A DNA stretch of 64,000 nt from Paenibacillus lemnae (GTDB lineage: Bacteria > Bacillota > Bacilli > Paenibacillales > Paenibacillaceae): positions 62,001-126,000 of the forward strand of contig NZ_JABBPN010000011.1 of NCBI RefSeq assembly GCF_012933385.1, in the 5' to 3' direction. Positions 26,867 through 35,626 of this stretch are shown here, in pieces (within the stretch, counting starts at the first letter, position 1; each line of letters opens with the position of its first letter). The notes beneath the pieces are model-generated. The model saw nothing but the letters and a program-made list of their open reading frames with translations. It ran no database searches and had not been told where the DNA came from. The position numbers were made by a program, and so were the translations under genes.

Positions 26867-29770
26867 TTGGCAAGTGAAAATATCGTAATCAAGGGCGCAC
26901 GTGCCCATAATTTAAAAAATATTGACGTCACAATACCCCGTGACAAATTTGTGGTTCTGACCGGATTGAGCGGATCGGGTAAATCATCCCTGGCCTTCGA
27001 TACGATTTATGCTGAGGGACAGCGCCGTTATGTAGAATCCCTGTCCGCTTATGCCCGCCAGTTTCTGGGGCAGATGGAGAAACCGGACGTAGACTCTATC
27101 GAAGGATTGTCTCCCGCGATTTCCATCGACCAGAAGACAACGAGCCGCAACCCCCGTTCCACGGTAGGTACGGTTACCGAGATCTATGATTACCTGCGCC
27201 TTCTGTTTGCCCGCATCGGTCATCCTCACTGTCCGGAGCATGGGATTGAAATTACATCACAGACGGTCGAGCAGATGGTTGACCGGATTATGCAGTATCC
27301 CGAGAAGACGCGTCTGCAGATCCTGGCACCGGTCATTGCCGGCCGTAAGGGTGAGCATAAGAGCCTGTTCGCCGATATCTCGAAGCAGGGCTTTGTGCGG
27401 GTGCGTGTCAATGGTGAACTGCGCGATCTGTCGGAAACGATTGAGCTGGAGAAAAACAAGAAGCATACCATCGATGTTGTAGTCGACCGGATTGTCGTTA
27501 AGGATGAGGTGGAGGCGCGTCTGGCGGATTCGATCGAGACGGCGCTGAAGCTGTCCGGCGGCCAGCTCCTGGTCGATATTATCGGCCAGGAGGAGCTGCG
27601 TTTCAGCTCGAATTTTGCCTGCCCGGTCTGCGGTTTCAGTATGGAAGAGCTGTCTCCGCGGATGTTCTCGTTCAATACACCGTTCGGAGCTTGTCCCGAG
27701 TGCGATGGTCTGGGTGTAGAGATGATCGTGGATCCGGATCTGCTGGTTCCGGATAACAGCAAGAGTATTGAGAATGGTGCGTTCCAGGCTTGGGCTGGGG
27801 GAACATCAAACTATTATCCTCAATTTCTCAGTTCAGTATGCCGGCATTACAAGATTCCGATGGATGTTCCTGTCAGCTCGCTGACTCAGGATCAGATGAA
27901 GACCCTGCTCTATGGCACGGGCAATCAGAAGGTCCATTTCAAATATGAGAACGATTTTGGCCAGCGCAAAGAGGCATATGTGACCTTTGAAGGCATCATT
28001 CCGAACCTGGAACGCCGTTACCGTGATACCAATTCAGAAGGGGTTCGTGAATATATCGAAGGATATATGAGCTCCAAACCCTGTGATGTGTGTAAAGGAC
28101 ACCGCCTGAAGAAGGAAAGCCTTGCCGTCACCATCAATGATGAGAACATGGCGTATGTGACCAGCCTGTCCATCGGTGATGCCTCTCGTTTCTTTGATAG
28201 CCTCACGCTCTCTCCGAAGGAGACTCAGATTGCGAATCTGATCCTGAAGGAGATTAACAGCCGCCTCGGTTTTCTGGTGAACGTCGGCCTCGACTACCTG
28301 ACCTTGAGCCGTTCGGCAGGAACACTGTCCGGCGGTGAAGCACAGCGCATCCGTCTGGCAACCCAAATCGGTTCCAGCCTGATGGGCGTGCTGTATATTT
28401 TGGACGAGCCGAGTATCGGGCTGCATCAGCGCGACAATGATCGTCTGATTTCCACATTGGAGCATATGCGGGACCTCGGCAATACCCTGATCGTGGTGGA
28501 GCATGACGAGGACACCATGATGGCGGCCGATTATATCATTGATATTGGTCCCGGCGCCGGTGCACACGGGGGGAATGTCATCTCGCAGGGTACACCGAGC
28601 GAGGTTATGGCTGACGAGAACTCGCTGACAGGTCAGTATCTGAGCGGCAGGAAGTTCATTCCGGTCAACAGCAAGCGCCGCAAGCCGGATACCCGATGGC
28701 TGGAAATCAAGGGCGCGAAGGAGAACAACCTGAAGAACATCAATGTGAAGATTCCCATCGGCGTCTTTACTGCGGTTACCGGGGTTTCAGGTTCCGGGAA
28801 ATCCACATTGGTCAACGAAATTCTGTATAAGACCCTGGCGCGTGATCTGAACAAGGCACGTGTCCGTCCAGGACAGTACCGTGAAATGAAAGGTCTTGAA
28901 CATATTGAGAAGGTCATCGACATTGACCAGTCGCCGATTGGCCGGACACCGCGTTCCAACCCGGCAACATACACGGGTGTATTCGATGATATCCGGGATA
29001 TTTTCAGCCTGACCAATGAAGCGAAGCTGCGTGGATACAAGAAAGGCCGCTTCAGCTTCAATGTGAAGGGCGGCCGCTGTGAGGCCTGCCGTGGTGACGG
29101 TATTATCAAGATTGAGATGCACTTCTTGCCAGATATCTATGTGCCGTGTGAGGTATGTAAAGGCAAGCGGTATAACCGTGAAACGCTGGAAGTGAAATAT
29201 AAAGGCAAGAACATATCGGATGTGCTGCAAATGACCGTGGAAGATGCCACGGAGTTCTTCCAGAACATTCCGAAGGTGCACCGGAAAATGCAGACGCTGA
29301 TGGACGTAGGTCTGGGATACATCAAGCTGGGTCAGCCGGCCACAACCCTGTCGGGCGGGGAAGCCCAGCGCGTGAAGCTGGCGTCTGAACTGTACCGCCG
29401 CAGCACAGGTAAGACGATGTACATTCTGGACGAGCCGACAACCGGTCTGCATGTGGACGATATTGACCGTCTGCTCGTGGTGCTGCACCGCCTGGTGGAT
29501 TCCGGGGAGTCTGTGCTGGTCATCGAGCATAATCTGGATGTCATCAAGACGGCTGACTATCTGATCGATCTCGGTCCGGAAGGCGGCAGCGGGGGAGGTA
29601 CGATCCTCGCAACCGGTACGCCGGAGCAGCTGGTCAAAGTCAAGGAGTCGTATACCGGCAAATACCTTGGACCTGTTCTGGAGCGTGACACCAAGCGCAC
29701 AGAAGAGATGAACCGCAAGGCCGAGGAAGCAGCGGCGAAAGCCGAAGCGGAGGAGCCTGCGGTGAAATAA
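26867..29770 (+). CDS. uvrA: Excinuclease ABC subunit A
   Basis: Damage-sensing ATPase of nucleotide excision repair, 967 residues. It has two ABC modules: Walker [10 protein letters not shown] and GVSGSGKST, signatures [12 protein letters not shown] and [12 protein letters not shown]. Zinc clusters are CPVC with CPEC, and CEAC with CEVC. GAGGAG touches ATG 26858 but sits nine bases before TTG 26867, which gives the normal N terminus [22 protein letters not shown] chose TTG. The last 30 residues are an Ala/Glu/Lys-rich tail. Confidence 0.97.
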   Translation: MASENIVIKGARAHNLKNIDVTIPRDKFVVLTGLSGSGKSSLAFDTIYAEGQRRYVESLSAYARQFLGQMEKPDVDSIEGLSPAISIDQKTTSRNPRSTVGTVTEIYDYLRLLFARIGHPHCPEHGIEITSQTVEQMVDRIMQYPEKTRLQILAPVIAGRKGEHKSLFADISKQGFVRVRVNGELRDLSETIELEKNKKHTIDVVVDRIVVKDEVEARLADSIETALKLSGGQLLVDIIGQEELRFSSNFACPVCGFSMEELSPRMFSFNTPFGACPECDGLGVEMIVDPDLLVPDNSKSIENGAFQAWAGGTSNYYPQFLSSVCRHYKIPMDVPVSSLTQDQMKTLLYGTGNQKVHFKYENDFGQRKEAYVTFEGIIPNLERRYRDTNSEGVREYIEGYMSSKPCDVCKGHRLKKESLAVTINDENMAYVTSLSIGDASRFFDSLTLSPKETQIANLILKEINSRLGFLVNVGLDYLTLSRSAGTLSGGEAQRIRLATQIGSSLMGVLYILDEPSIGLHQRDNDRLISTLEHMRDLGNTLIVVEHDEDTMMAADYIIDIGPGAGAHGGNVISQGTPSEVMADENSLTGQYLSGRKFIPVNSKRRKPDTRWLEIKGAKENNLKNINVKIPIGVFTAVTGVSGSGKSTLVNEILYKTLARDLNKARVRPGQYREMKGLEHIEKVIDIDQSPIGRTPRSNPATYTGVFDDIRDIFSLTNEAKLRGYKKGRFSFNVKGGRCEACRGDGIIKIEMHFLPDIYVPCEVCKGKRYNRETLEVKYKGKNISDVLQMTVEDATEFFQNIPKVHRKMQTLMDVGLGYIKLGQPATTLSGGEAQRVKLASELYRRSTGKTMYILDEPTTGLHVDDIDRLLVVLHRLVDSGESVLVIEHNLDVIKTADYLIDLGPEGGSGGGTILATGTPEQLVKVKESYTGKYLGPVLERDTKRTEEMNRKAEEAAAKAEAEEPAVK

Positions 29771-29813
29771 GGCTCACTCCTCAAGTTTTCACGTGAATGC
29801 GCATGTACAATAT

Positions 29814-29853
29814 AACAGGCTCTGCCACCCGTAAGGGATGGCAGAGCCTGTTT
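29814..29853 (+). terminator. Terminator hairpin after uvrA
   Basis: AACAGGCTCTGCCA (29814-29827) pairs with TGGCAGAGCCTGTT (29839-29852), followed by TGTGTTT. First of two tandem hairpins. Confidence 0.75.
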
Positions 29854-29882
29854 GTGTTTGGATCAAGGGCCTCTGGACATAT

Positions 29883-29916
29883 AAAGCCCCCGCAAGTAAC
29901 GAATGCGGGGGCTTTT
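29883..29916. terminator. Second terminator, shared with the nitrite reductase gene
   Basis: AAAGCCCCCGCA pairs with TGCGGGGGCTTT around a nine-base loop, with a TTTT end on the plus strand and AAA at the other side. It can stop transcription from both sides. Confidence 0.85.
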
Positions 29917-29980
29917 CAAGGGCTTATGGCCCATATATTTCAGTTTAGAAAGTTGTGCTTGGTACAGGCCTGCTTGCGAC

Positions 29981-31609
29981 CTAGGAAGCGACAACCTCTG
30001 AAGCCAGGATTTCGGTCAACTTCTCCTGGAACGCTGGTACGCCGACGCGCTGTACATATTCGAAGAAACTTTCTTCCGGCGACAGCCGGTTTTCTTTATA
30101 GAACATCAGCAGCTCGGCCAGGACAGGTCCGACATGATCGCCTTTAACACGGCCTTTCAGCGCTTTGTTCAACTGAGCTTGCGGACCGAGCGTTCCGCCT
30201 ACAGCGATGTCGAACGCGTCCACGGTGCCCTCTGGTGTCTTGACGAGGGTTCCCTGCAGGCCAATGTCAGCGATATGCTTCTGACCGCAGGAATTCGGGC
30301 ATCCGATAAAGTGAATGCGGATCTTCTCATTCAGCGCTACATTCTCATCCAGGTATTCTGCCACGATCTTGGCACGCTGCTTGGTTTCCACGATGGCCAG
30401 ATTACAGAATTCATTACCTGTACAGGAAACCGTGCGGCTCATGAAATTTCTCGGATTCGGCGTCAGGCGCTGCAGTACCCGTGCACTCAGCAGTTCGTCT
30501 ACTTTCTCATCCGGTACACCGCTGAGCAGGATGTTCTGGGACATTGTGGTGCGGATCTTGCCGTCGCCATACTGATCAGCCAGGTCTGCCAGCTCAATCA
30601 GCTCGTCGGCATCCAGACGGCCCACCGGGACGTTCAAGCCGACATAATTAAGTCCGGCTTGACGCTGCGGATGTACGCCGTCAAAGTAAGCTGCTTCCCA
30701 GCCAAGCGTTTTGTCTTCCCCGCGGGAAGGCAGTTCGCCGACCAATTCCACGAGCTTCTCTTTAAATTTCTCCGGACCCCAGTCAGCCACGAGGAATTTC
30801 AGGCGGGCATGATGACGCTTCTGGCGGTAGCCATAATCGCGGAAAATCGTCGTTACGCCGATGGCGACACGCAGTGCATCTTCCGGACGAACAAAAATAT
30901 CGAGCGGCTGAGCCAGGTGCGGCTTCGCGGACAAACCGCCGCCCACCATAGCATGGAAGCCGATCACTTCCTGGCCGTCAATCACCTTCACTGCAGGCGT
31001 CAGGGACAGGTCATTGATTTCTGCATTAGCGTTGTTATACAGGTTCGAGGAAATCGACACCTTGTATTTCCGCGGCAGATTGGAGAAATCACGGTTCATA
31101 AGGAAATAGTCATTGATCTCTTCCACGAGATCCGTGGTGTCCATCAGTTCATTCGGATCAATGCCGGCAAGCGGGTTGCCGACAATCGTACGCGGACAGT
31201 CGCCGCAGGCTTCGAAAGAGTAGAGCCCGACATCTTCCAGACGTTTGAAAATATCAGGCAGGCTTTCGACCGTCAGCCAGTGGAACTGAATGGCTTGGCG
31301 AGTCGTTACATCCACCAGGTCACGGCCGTACACCTTGGCGATATCTGCCAGAGCACGGGCCTGCTGTGTGGTCATAATGCCTGTATTGATACGGACACGC
31401 ATCATAAAATGTCCGTCCTTCGGTTTCTGCTGGTAGACACCAGCCCACTTGAAGCGGTCCATATCGTCGGCTGGAATGGAATCGAAGCCCTGCTGTGCAT
31501 ATTCTTCAATAATCGTACGGATAACGTCCAGTCCGTCTTTTTCCATCTTCACAAACTCAAATTTGTTCAGCTTGTCGGGGTCGGCCATCCAGATCGGTTC
31601 ATAAGCCAT
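29981..31609 (-). CDS. Ferredoxin-type nitrite reductase (NirA family)
   Basis: A 542-residue siroheme and 4Fe-4S enzyme. The duplicated ferredoxin-like halves and the cluster ligands are visible: Cys396 and Cys402 in CTGNEFC, and Cys437 and Cys441 in GCPNSCGQ. This CX5C and CX3C pair with ETK after the first motif is the ferredoxin-nitrite reductase pattern; sulfite reductases usually differ at these points, though databases often label the family nitrite/sulfite reductase. It would reduce nitrite to ammonium for assimilation, or sulfite to sulfide. GGAGG precedes the ATG. No nitrate reductase, transporter or siroheme gene is adjacent, so it stands alone between two terminators. Confidence 0.85.
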   Translation of the reverse strand: MAYEPIWMADPDKLNKFEFVKMEKDGLDVIRTIIEEYAQQGFDSIPADDMDRFKWAGVYQQKPKDGHFMMRVRINTGIMTTQQARALADIAKVYGRDLVDVTTRQAIQFHWLTVESLPDIFKRLEDVGLYSFEACGDCPRTIVGNPLAGIDPNELMDTTDLVEEINDYFLMNRDFSNLPRKYKVSISSNLYNNANAEINDLSLTPAVKVIDGQEVIGFHAMVGGGLSAKPHLAQPLDIFVRPEDALRVAIGVTTIFRDYGYRQKRHHARLKFLVADWGPEKFKEKLVELVGELPSRGEDKTLGWEAAYFDGVHPQRQAGLNYVGLNVPVGRLDADELIELADLADQYGDGKIRTTMSQNILLSGVPDEKVDELLSARVLQRLTPNPRNFMSRTVSCTGNEFCNLAIVETKQRAKIVAEYLDENVALNEKIRIHFIGCPNSCGQKHIADIGLQGTLVKTPEGTVDAFDIAVGGTLGPQAQLNKALKGRVKGDHVGPVLAELLMFYKENRLSPEESFFEYVQRVGVPAFQEKLTEILASEVVAS

Positions 31610-31944
31610 GAGAAATTAACGCCTCCTGCTATTATTATCAAATTAACTTTAATTCCGATTAGAATAGTGTGATATTGATGTTGATATTATCATACAATGA
31701 TGCAATCGTAAATGAAAAAATGGAATTTGCTGCGGTAATTTCAACGTGATCATGAAGCAAATCGGGCTTAGAAACAAAAACCACGTCTGTTTTTGAAAAA
31801 AACAGAGTAACTTTTGGCTAAAAATGCACAAAATTCATGAGAAATTCGTTTTTTTTAAGTGAGAGGGCTTGCATCCGGGGCGGGGCGCGGATAACATAGA
31901 AGAAGATATGCTATCATGTCCGAGAATTCAAGGAGGTACGTTCC
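31610..31944. other. AT-rich divergent control region
   Basis: About 335 bases between the nitrite reductase and a small membrane protein. Near the reductase, at 31670-31700, TGATATTGATG is followed by TGATATTATCA, the latter a perfect 11-base palindrome. Read on the minus strand, TGT-N12-ACA here comes one base short of the GlnR/TnrA consensus spacing. GGAATT, the core of the CymR box, also occurs in coding direction nearer the gene. None is a full match. A promoter for the rightward gene is listed separately. Confidence 0.35.
31869..31897 (+). promoter_or_regulatory. Sigma-A-like promoter for the small membrane protein
   Basis: TTGCAT at 31869-31874 and TAACAT at 31892-31897 are separated by 17 bases, and the start codon lies 47 bases further on. 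Confidence 0.45.
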
Positions 31945-32160
31945 ATGTTCATTGCAACAGCTGCGGACAGCACGGCCGTTTTTAAACATTTTGATATTTT
32001 TATGATTTTGTTTACCATCGTCATCCTGATCGGTGTGGTTCGCCTGTTGACAGCCCGCCAGAAAAATAAATTCGCCATCGCCTTTGGCTTAGTGAGTCTG
32101 GGTGTGTTCCTGTATTCGGACTATGCCATGGTTCTGAACTGGATTAACGGTGGAAACTAA
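31945..32160 (+). CDS. Small two-helix membrane protein, DUF2759-like
   Basis: A 71-residue protein with two membrane helices (about 18-37 and 45-65) joined by the basic turn TARQKNK. Size and layout recall the DUF2759 family of Bacillales, but similarity is only by eye. AAGGAGG lies nine bases before the ATG, and it has its own promoter and terminator, so it is a genuine single-gene unit. Function unknown. Confidence 0.75.
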   Translation: MFIATAADSTAVFKHFDIFMILFTIVILIGVVRLLTARQKNKFAIAFGLVSLGVFLYSDYAMVLNWINGGN

Positions 32161-32184
32161 GGAATGAAGGAAGTACATAAAGAA

Positions 32185-32226
32185 GGCGTCCGTCTGTAAG
32201 GTGCAGACAGGGGCGCTTTTTTTTGT
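32185..32226 (+). terminator. Terminator after the small membrane protein
   Basis: GTCTG (32192-32196) pairs with CAGAC (32204-32208), extended imperfectly by GGCG/CGCT, and ends in a run of eight T. Confidence 0.7.
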
Positions 32227-32359
32227 TTTCCGTTAATGTTGAAATTAGAGATGATCTAGGTCTTCAGGTGATTGTCTAGGTTTGATCCTTATGGTAAATT
32301 GAGGAAGTGTCTATGAGGGGATTACAAGTATTACAAGCGGGAGAGGAACAGGTGGAGTG

Positions 32360-33463
32360 ATGAGTTCAAAAGGAAGACGCAGGGCGGCTGCGATCATGGC
32401 CGGCATGGCGGTGTGGCTGCAGATCAGTGCTCCGGCAGACGGAGCCCCGGCGGCGAAAGCGGTCAAGACAGACCAGACAAAAGCAGGCAGTACTTATACA
32501 TATCAGCAGGACCCAGTGCCACAGGTCATTCAAAAAATGTCGCCATCGGTTGTCGGTATTATGGGCAAAACGCCAAACGGCGGCACATCCAAAGGGGAAG
32601 ATCGTTATAATCTGGCACATGGCACCGGGGTGATACTCCGGGAGAACGGCTGGATTGTGACCAACGCCCATGTAGTTAGCGGACTGTCCGGCATCCAAAT
32701 CGTAACTTCTGACGGCAAAACATATAAAGCCCGCATCGTTCATGCAGATGCTATCAGTGATATCGCGGTAGTGAAAATCAATGCAAAAGGATTGAAGCCG
32801 GCAGCATTTGCCGCAAGCAGCCAGAACTCCCAGGTAGGTGAGCAGGTCGTTGCGATTGGTACGCCCATCAGCTTCACGCTGCGAAATTCTGCGACAGCCG
32901 GCATCGTCAGCGGACTTAACCGGAGTGTCGACGGATCATACCGTCTGATCCAGACTGATACGGCGATCAATCCCGGCAACAGCGGAGGTCCGCTGGTCAA
33001 TATGAAAGGCGAGGTCATCGGGATTAACAGCATGAAATTTTCGGCAGTCGGCATTGAGAATATGGGCTTTTCGATTCCTTCGGAAACGGTCAGTTATGTG
33101 GTCAAGCACTTGATGAGCTACGGGGAAGTCCGGCGTGCGGGGCTCGGCCTTACACTGGAAGAGAGTTTTTCAGCCATTATTGGACTGCCCAGCGATGATC
33201 CGCTTGCCGTCACACAGGTGATCTCATCCCAGGCGGAGAAGGCGGGGATTTCCGAAGGGGATGTGCTGTATGCTGTCAACGGCCGGCGCGTGTATTCCAT
33301 TGTTGATATTAATGAAATGCTGAAATCATACATGCCGGGTTCACAAGTGAAACTGCTTATGCAAAGAGACGGCGATATTGTAAGTGTTCCCCTCACCCTC
33401 AGCAGCGGGAATGATACGGTCTCAATACCTGAGATGGAAGAGGAGGAACAAGAGTCATGGTAA
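32360..33463 (+). CDS. HtrA/DegP-like S1C serine protease with PDZ domain
   Basis: A 367-residue secreted or membrane-tethered protease. After a signal segment (about 8-28), the trypsin-like domain has the triad His104 (TNAHVV), Asp134 (SDIAVVK) and Ser208 (GNSGGP). A PDZ domain follows (about 255-345, VTQVISSQAEKAGISEGDVLYAVNG). Such proteases degrade misfolded envelope proteins. The start is taken as ATG 32360; a GTG directly before it is also in frame. The stop overlaps the next gene's start, so the two are coupled. It is shorter and simpler than the HtrA/HtrB proteins of B. subtilis. Confidence 0.88.
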   Translation: MSSKGRRRAAAIMAGMAVWLQISAPADGAPAAKAVKTDQTKAGSTYTYQQDPVPQVIQKMSPSVVGIMGKTPNGGTSKGEDRYNLAHGTGVILRENGWIVTNAHVVSGLSGIQIVTSDGKTYKARIVHADAISDIAVVKINAKGLKPAAFAASSQNSQVGEQVVAIGTPISFTLRNSATAGIVSGLNRSVDGSYRLIQTDTAINPGNSGGPLVNMKGEVIGINSMKFSAVGIENMGFSIPSETVSYVVKHLMSYGEVRRAGLGLTLEESFSAIIGLPSDDPLAVTQVISSQAEKAGISEGDVLYAVNGRRVYSIVDINEMLKSYMPGSQVKLLMQRDGDIVSVPLTLSSGNDTVSIPEMEEEEQESW

Positions 33464-35394
33464 AACTCCAGCATGTGAACGTCTTCGGCGGTCTGCGCCG
33501 GTCCGCGGCCGTGATGATAACCGTTGTTCTGCTTAGCACCTCATTGTCGCTCCCGGTGTGGGGAGATGCCACCAGCAAAGTGATTCTCACGATTCAACAG
33601 GGCAGTAAAGCGGCGGCTGTTAACGGCGTTGCTTACAGCATTGCAAAGCCGGTCACGAAGCAGGGTCATCTGATGGTACCGGCGGGTATTTTTCAAAAAG
33701 CATTCGGCAGTCAGATCCGGCTCGAAGGGACAGACCGGGTCGTTCTGATGCATGGAGCTCATGTTATCGTCATGACGATTGGGAGCAAGGCAGCCTGGGT
33801 GGACGGGAAAAAAGTGACCCTGCCCGTAGAGCCGCAGATGATCTCGAATACGTTAATGGTTCCGCTGCGTCCGGTAGCCAAGGGTCTGGGTGCTGCATTG
33901 GGTAAGGACAAACAGGGCCGGCTCAGCATTACGCTGAACGTCAAGGACAAGAGCGGGGATCCTTCGGATCCAGAAGCCGGAGGAGAGGTTACCAGCAGCA
34001 AAAGCCGGATCGGCAACAGCTACTACGGATGGAGCATGGATTATCCATCAGGCATGGTGATCGGCGGAGGGGCCGAAAACGAAAGCTCAGCCTCTTTTAT
34101 GGACGCTACGGGCCAGTACTATTTAGAGATCTATGTAGACAGTCAGCCGGAAACCCTGGGGCTAAAAGATCTGCTGAAGCAGCTCGTTCGTGATGCGGAC
34201 GATGCGGGCGAACTGGTTATGCACCAGGAAATCGTAACCCGTGGACCTTATCCTTATGCACGAACCATCTCCCGGGACAGCGAATATACCCTTTGGGAGG
34301 GGCGGGTGTACTTCCACGGCGGAAAACGGTATGAGCTGTATTTTGCCGACCGGAATGCATCCCATTACAAGGACCTGGAGAAATACAGCGGACTGCTGAA
34401 TTCCTTCAAGCCTGTATTCACCAAGGGAGACCATCTCCTAAAAGATCTTTCTTCTATAGAAAATGGGCTGCGCCCAATTGAAGAAGTAGATTATGGCATT
34501 TATGCAGGAGTTCCTGCCGGCTGGCAGAATTATGGGGACTTGTCATACGGCAAGCAGGAAGAGGGAAGCCTGTTTATGGACGTGTATTCTGTACCGGGCG
34601 GAGAGAAAGGTTCATTAGCAGATGGAATCAGCCGCCTGAAAGAGCTTTATGCGGACTACTTTATTCCTGAGGCCTATGAAATTGTCGGTGTGACCCCTAT
34701 GAATATCTCGGGTGAACAAGGCCAGGTGCTGGAGGTCCGGTATAATATGGGCGACGGCTGGTCCAGACAATACAGGCTGCTGGTGCAGCAGAACGGGTAT
34801 CGTTATGATTTTAATTTTACGGCAGCGGATGATTCCCCGGAGGCAGCAACCATGTGGAGCCGTGTGCTGAAGTCACTGGAACTGGATTACGAGGCGGTTC
34901 CTGCGGTGTTCGGCAGCATATCGTATCCGAAATACCTGCTGGATGGGAATGAAGAGATCAAGCGGTTATCCAAAGCTTACCATTATGAAATTACACTGCC
35001 GGAAATTTGGGACCCGCTCAGTGACCGGTTTGAATCGGGCCGGGTGGAATACACCCTGACCGGCGGCAGCTTTGAGATCATATCGGATGGTGATACCTCC
35101 CTGGGCAAGGTAACCTCCAGAATGAAGGATTATTATACAGAGGTCACCTCGGGTTCAGCAGAGAGCAGCGCAAAGGCGCTAGGCATGGAGAACATTACGT
35201 TTGCAGGCGTGCCTGCCGTTTCCTTCAAGCTGCATCAGGAGAACCGTGGTGCGGGGTATACGGAACGTCATATTGTGTTTGAAAGCGAAGGCGTGGTGCA
35301 CACGATCTCGGTCATGCTCAATGACGTCAATGCTACAGAAACCCAGCTTCAGAGTATCGAGCGTGTACTGGGTTCCTTTAAGCTGGTGAAGTAA
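33457..35394 (+). CDS. Secreted stalk-domain (copper amine oxidase N-terminal-like) protein
   Basis: A 645-residue exported protein. A signal segment (about 12-35) leads into the stalk domain (about 40-165): VNGVAYSIAKPVTKQGHLMVPAGIFQKAFG, the VWVDGKKV-type strand and TLMVPLRPVAKGLGAAL are typical of the copper_amine_oxidase_N fold, which in Paenibacillus is a wall-bound scaffold and not an oxidase. Three similar segments of about 140 residues follow (around 185-325, 335-475 and 500-640), each opening with a Tyr-rich phrase such as YYGWSMDYPSG or YGIYAGVPAGW. These look like repeated domains of unknown fold. It overlaps the protease gene by seven bases, suggesting a joint task. Confidence 0.8.
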   Translation: MVKLQHVNVFGGLRRSAAVMITVVLLSTSLSLPVWGDATSKVILTIQQGSKAAAVNGVAYSIAKPVTKQGHLMVPAGIFQKAFGSQIRLEGTDRVVLMHGAHVIVMTIGSKAAWVDGKKVTLPVEPQMISNTLMVPLRPVAKGLGAALGKDKQGRLSITLNVKDKSGDPSDPEAGGEVTSSKSRIGNSYYGWSMDYPSGMVIGGGAENESSASFMDATGQYYLEIYVDSQPETLGLKDLLKQLVRDADDAGELVMHQEIVTRGPYPYARTISRDSEYTLWEGRVYFHGGKRYELYFADRNASHYKDLEKYSGLLNSFKPVFTKGDHLLKDLSSIENGLRPIEEVDYGIYAGVPAGWQNYGDLSYGKQEEGSLFMDVYSVPGGEKGSLADGISRLKELYADYFIPEAYEIVGVTPMNISGEQGQVLEVRYNMGDGWSRQYRLLVQQNGYRYDFNFTAADDSPEAATMWSRVLKSLELDYEAVPAVFGSISYPKYLLDGNEEIKRLSKAYHYEITLPEIWDPLSDRFESGRVEYTLTGGSFEIISDGDTSLGKVTSRMKDYYTEVTSGSAESSAKALGMENITFAGVPAVSFKLHQENRGAGYTERHIVFESEGVVHTISVMLNDVNATETQLQSIERVLGSFKLVK

Positions 35395-35626
35395 AATACT
35401 ATAGGGACTCATAAATCGTATGCATGTCTGCTAAATTTAAGCTTTTCTGCAAATAAAGCGGCGAAATCAGCCGCTGCCTATTTGTAGAAAGGCTTTTTAT
35501 CTTCTCTTCTTTTTGTTACAATTGATAAGTTAAAGGATTTAGGTTTACGGTTGATATGACGTTGTTTCTGAAAGTAATGAAATTTACAGTAACCGGTGCG
35601 AAAATGTCCGGTTTGGGAGGATATAC

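Noticed and set aside
30134..31672. A 512-codon open frame on the plus strand opposite the nitrite reductase gene
   Set aside because: Composition is that of an antisense shadow, there is no ribosome site, and the opposite strand holds clear siroheme-cluster motifs.
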